Shown: in pieces, positions 63,273 through 64,000 of the stretch
How the letters are laid out: every line of letters begins with the position of its first letter
Numbering within the stretch: the stretch's first letter is position 1
Assembly (NCBI RefSeq): GCF_018129965.1
Contig: NZ_JAFCKW010000001.1
Location: forward strand, 124,001 to 188,000
Direction: 5' to 3'
Source of the DNA: Bradyrhizobium diazoefficiens
Lineage (GTDB): Bacteria > Pseudomonadota > Alphaproteobacteria > Rhizobiales > Xanthobacteraceae
Length of the DNA stretch: 64,000 bases
The notes under the pieces: model-generated
What the model was told of the DNA's origin: nothing
Databases searched by the model: none
What the model saw: the letters and a program-made list of their open reading frames with translations, nothing else
Program-made: the position numbers and the translations under genes

Positions 63273-63494
63273 TCACCGCTTCTTCTTCACCGGCGGCTGA
63301 ATCTCGTCGATCTTGCTGCGGCAATCCCCTTCGGATTCGTGCGGGCCCGAGACGAAGGTTCCGCTGACCTTGATCGCGTACCAGCCCGACTCCACGCCGA
63401 GCCGGAGTGCTTCGTCGGTCTTGACGTGCCGTGGGGAGAGAGCCTGCATCGGTTGAGCTTGCATCGGGTGCTTTCGGTTGGCGTTCGATCTCAT
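63273..63494 (-). CDS. Small conserved hypothetical protein
   Basis: A 73-residue protein. The part from LRLGVESGWYAIKVSGTFVS to ESEGDCRSKIDEIQPP looks coding, with a Lys/Arg-rich tail. No family is recognised. An internal Met (MQAQPMQAL) may be the true start. About 190 bp to the left and 210 bp to the right hold no gene I can support. Confidence 0.5.
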   Translation of the reverse strand: MRSNANRKHPMQAQPMQALSPRHVKTDEALRLGVESGWYAIKVSGTFVSGPHESEGDCRSKIDEIQPPVKKKR

Positions 63495-63704
63495 ATCGAA
63501 TCGCGGAGGACTCTTTCAGGCATCCGCGGCAAGAAATGCGAGGATTGCGCTGTTTCACGTCGCGCGCGGAATGCCGTGGCGCCGCGTGGGCGCAGAGACG
63601 ACCGCTCTTTCCGACATTGGCGCACCGTGCGCGCAATTGCGGCAATAAGCTATCGTTTTCTCGCCCGAGGGCGATTAGCTCCCGCCTTTGCGCCCGCTTC
63701 TCCC

Positions 63705-64000
63705 CTACGGCATCGGCACCACGAGGCGCCGATAGAGATGCCAGGTCGCATGTCCGAGCACCGGCAGCGTCACGATCAGCCCCAGGAAGTACGGCAGCGC
63801 CGAGACGATCATCAGGATCACGATCACGGCGGCCCAGCCGATCATGGGCAGCGGGCTCGTCACCACCGCGCGCACGCTCGTCACCATGGCGGTGACGAAG
63901 TCGACCTCGCGGTCGAGCAGCAGGGGGAACGACACCACGGTCAGCGAGAACAGGATCAGCGACAGCGCCGCACCGACGGCATTGCCGATGGCGAGGAACA
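63705..64000 (-). CDS. DUF2189 membrane protein, C-terminal part (runs off window)
   Basis: At least 98 codons, open at the right edge. FLAIGNAVGAALSLILFSLT and then SFPLLLDREVDFVTAMVTSV, with GHATWHLYRRLV at the end, match the C-terminal half of the DUF2189 family. That family consists of multi-span inner-membrane proteins of unknown role often next to cytochrome oxidase genes. Three hydrophobic segments are seen. The start lies beyond the window. Confidence 0.82.
   Translation of the reverse strand, partial: FLAIGNAVGAALSLILFSLTVVSFPLLLDREVDFVTAMVTSVRAVVTSPLPMIGWAAVIVILMIVSALPYFLGLIVTLPVLGHATWHLYRRLVVPMP

Overview
The window reads as chromosome of a high-GC alphaproteobacterium of the Bradyrhizobium type. 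The grounds are the right-hand housekeeping block (rluD, rpoH, the dnaG-rpoD pair with an acidic Pro/Ala-rich sigma-70 linker, a DnaG without zinc-finger cysteines), many LysE/DUF-type genes familiar from that group, and dispersed palindromic repeats. A tRNA-Glu(CTC) gene on the minus strand at 40275-40349 splits the window. Everything to its left looks accessory and everything to its right mostly core.

Positions 1-17.5 kb hold a catabolic island: glycolate oxidase subunits (glcD, glcE, partial glcF), a VOC-fold protein, a semialdehyde dehydrogenase, an acyl-CoA ligase, a glutathione-disulfide reductase, a FadR-type regulator, a four-gene sugar-type ABC importer, a CaiB-type CoA-transferase and a GMC alcohol oxidase/dehydrogenase. 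The same palindromic motif (TTGGTnnGACCAATTTGGT-like) sits in front of five transcription starts or divergent promoters, which suggests one regulon under the FadR-type protein. The substrate cannot be read from sequence. A glycol, ether or alcohol ending in glycolate/glyoxylate is an inference.

Positions 17.5-22.2 kb are a scrapyard. They hold a truncated livG, an intact livF, a stub of an exported protein, and the end of a conjugative element: LuxR and LuxI quorum-sensing genes with a perfect palindrome between them, a LysR regulator, a DUF2274 gene and the last third of trbI. A decayed operon (22.1-23.7 kb) with frameshifts and a truncation follows.

Positions 23.8-40.0 kb hold the most remarkable object: five tightly packed genes on the plus strand. 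In order they are a WYL-type regulator with a palindromic operator, a PD-(D/E)xK nuclease with a zinc ribbon, a DinG/XPD-like helicase with candidate Fe-S cysteines, a 3035-residue protein, and a protein with a polynucleotide-kinase-like P-loop domain. The 3035-residue protein begins with what looks like a pPIWI_RE (prokaryotic PIWI) module and ends in a STAND/AAA-like ATPase. The last four genes are joined by ATGA stop-start overlaps. This matches the three-gene pPIWI_RE restriction operon predicted in the literature, but with the PIWI module fused to about 2100 extra residues and a kinase gene added.

To the right of the tRNA, core genes are interrupted by one visibly AT-richer islet (50.4-53.3 kb). 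It has a class III nucleotide-cyclase-like gene overlapping an ImmA/IrrE metallopeptidase gene, divergent from an XRE regulator plus a second ImmA/IrrE gene. It abuts a degraded duplicate of the rpoD 3' end and a palindromic repeat. Two further genes on the right carry single disruptive changes: a frameshift at about 43.88 kb and a nonsense codon at 59785. No CRISPR array, rRNA, transposase or integrase gene was seen.
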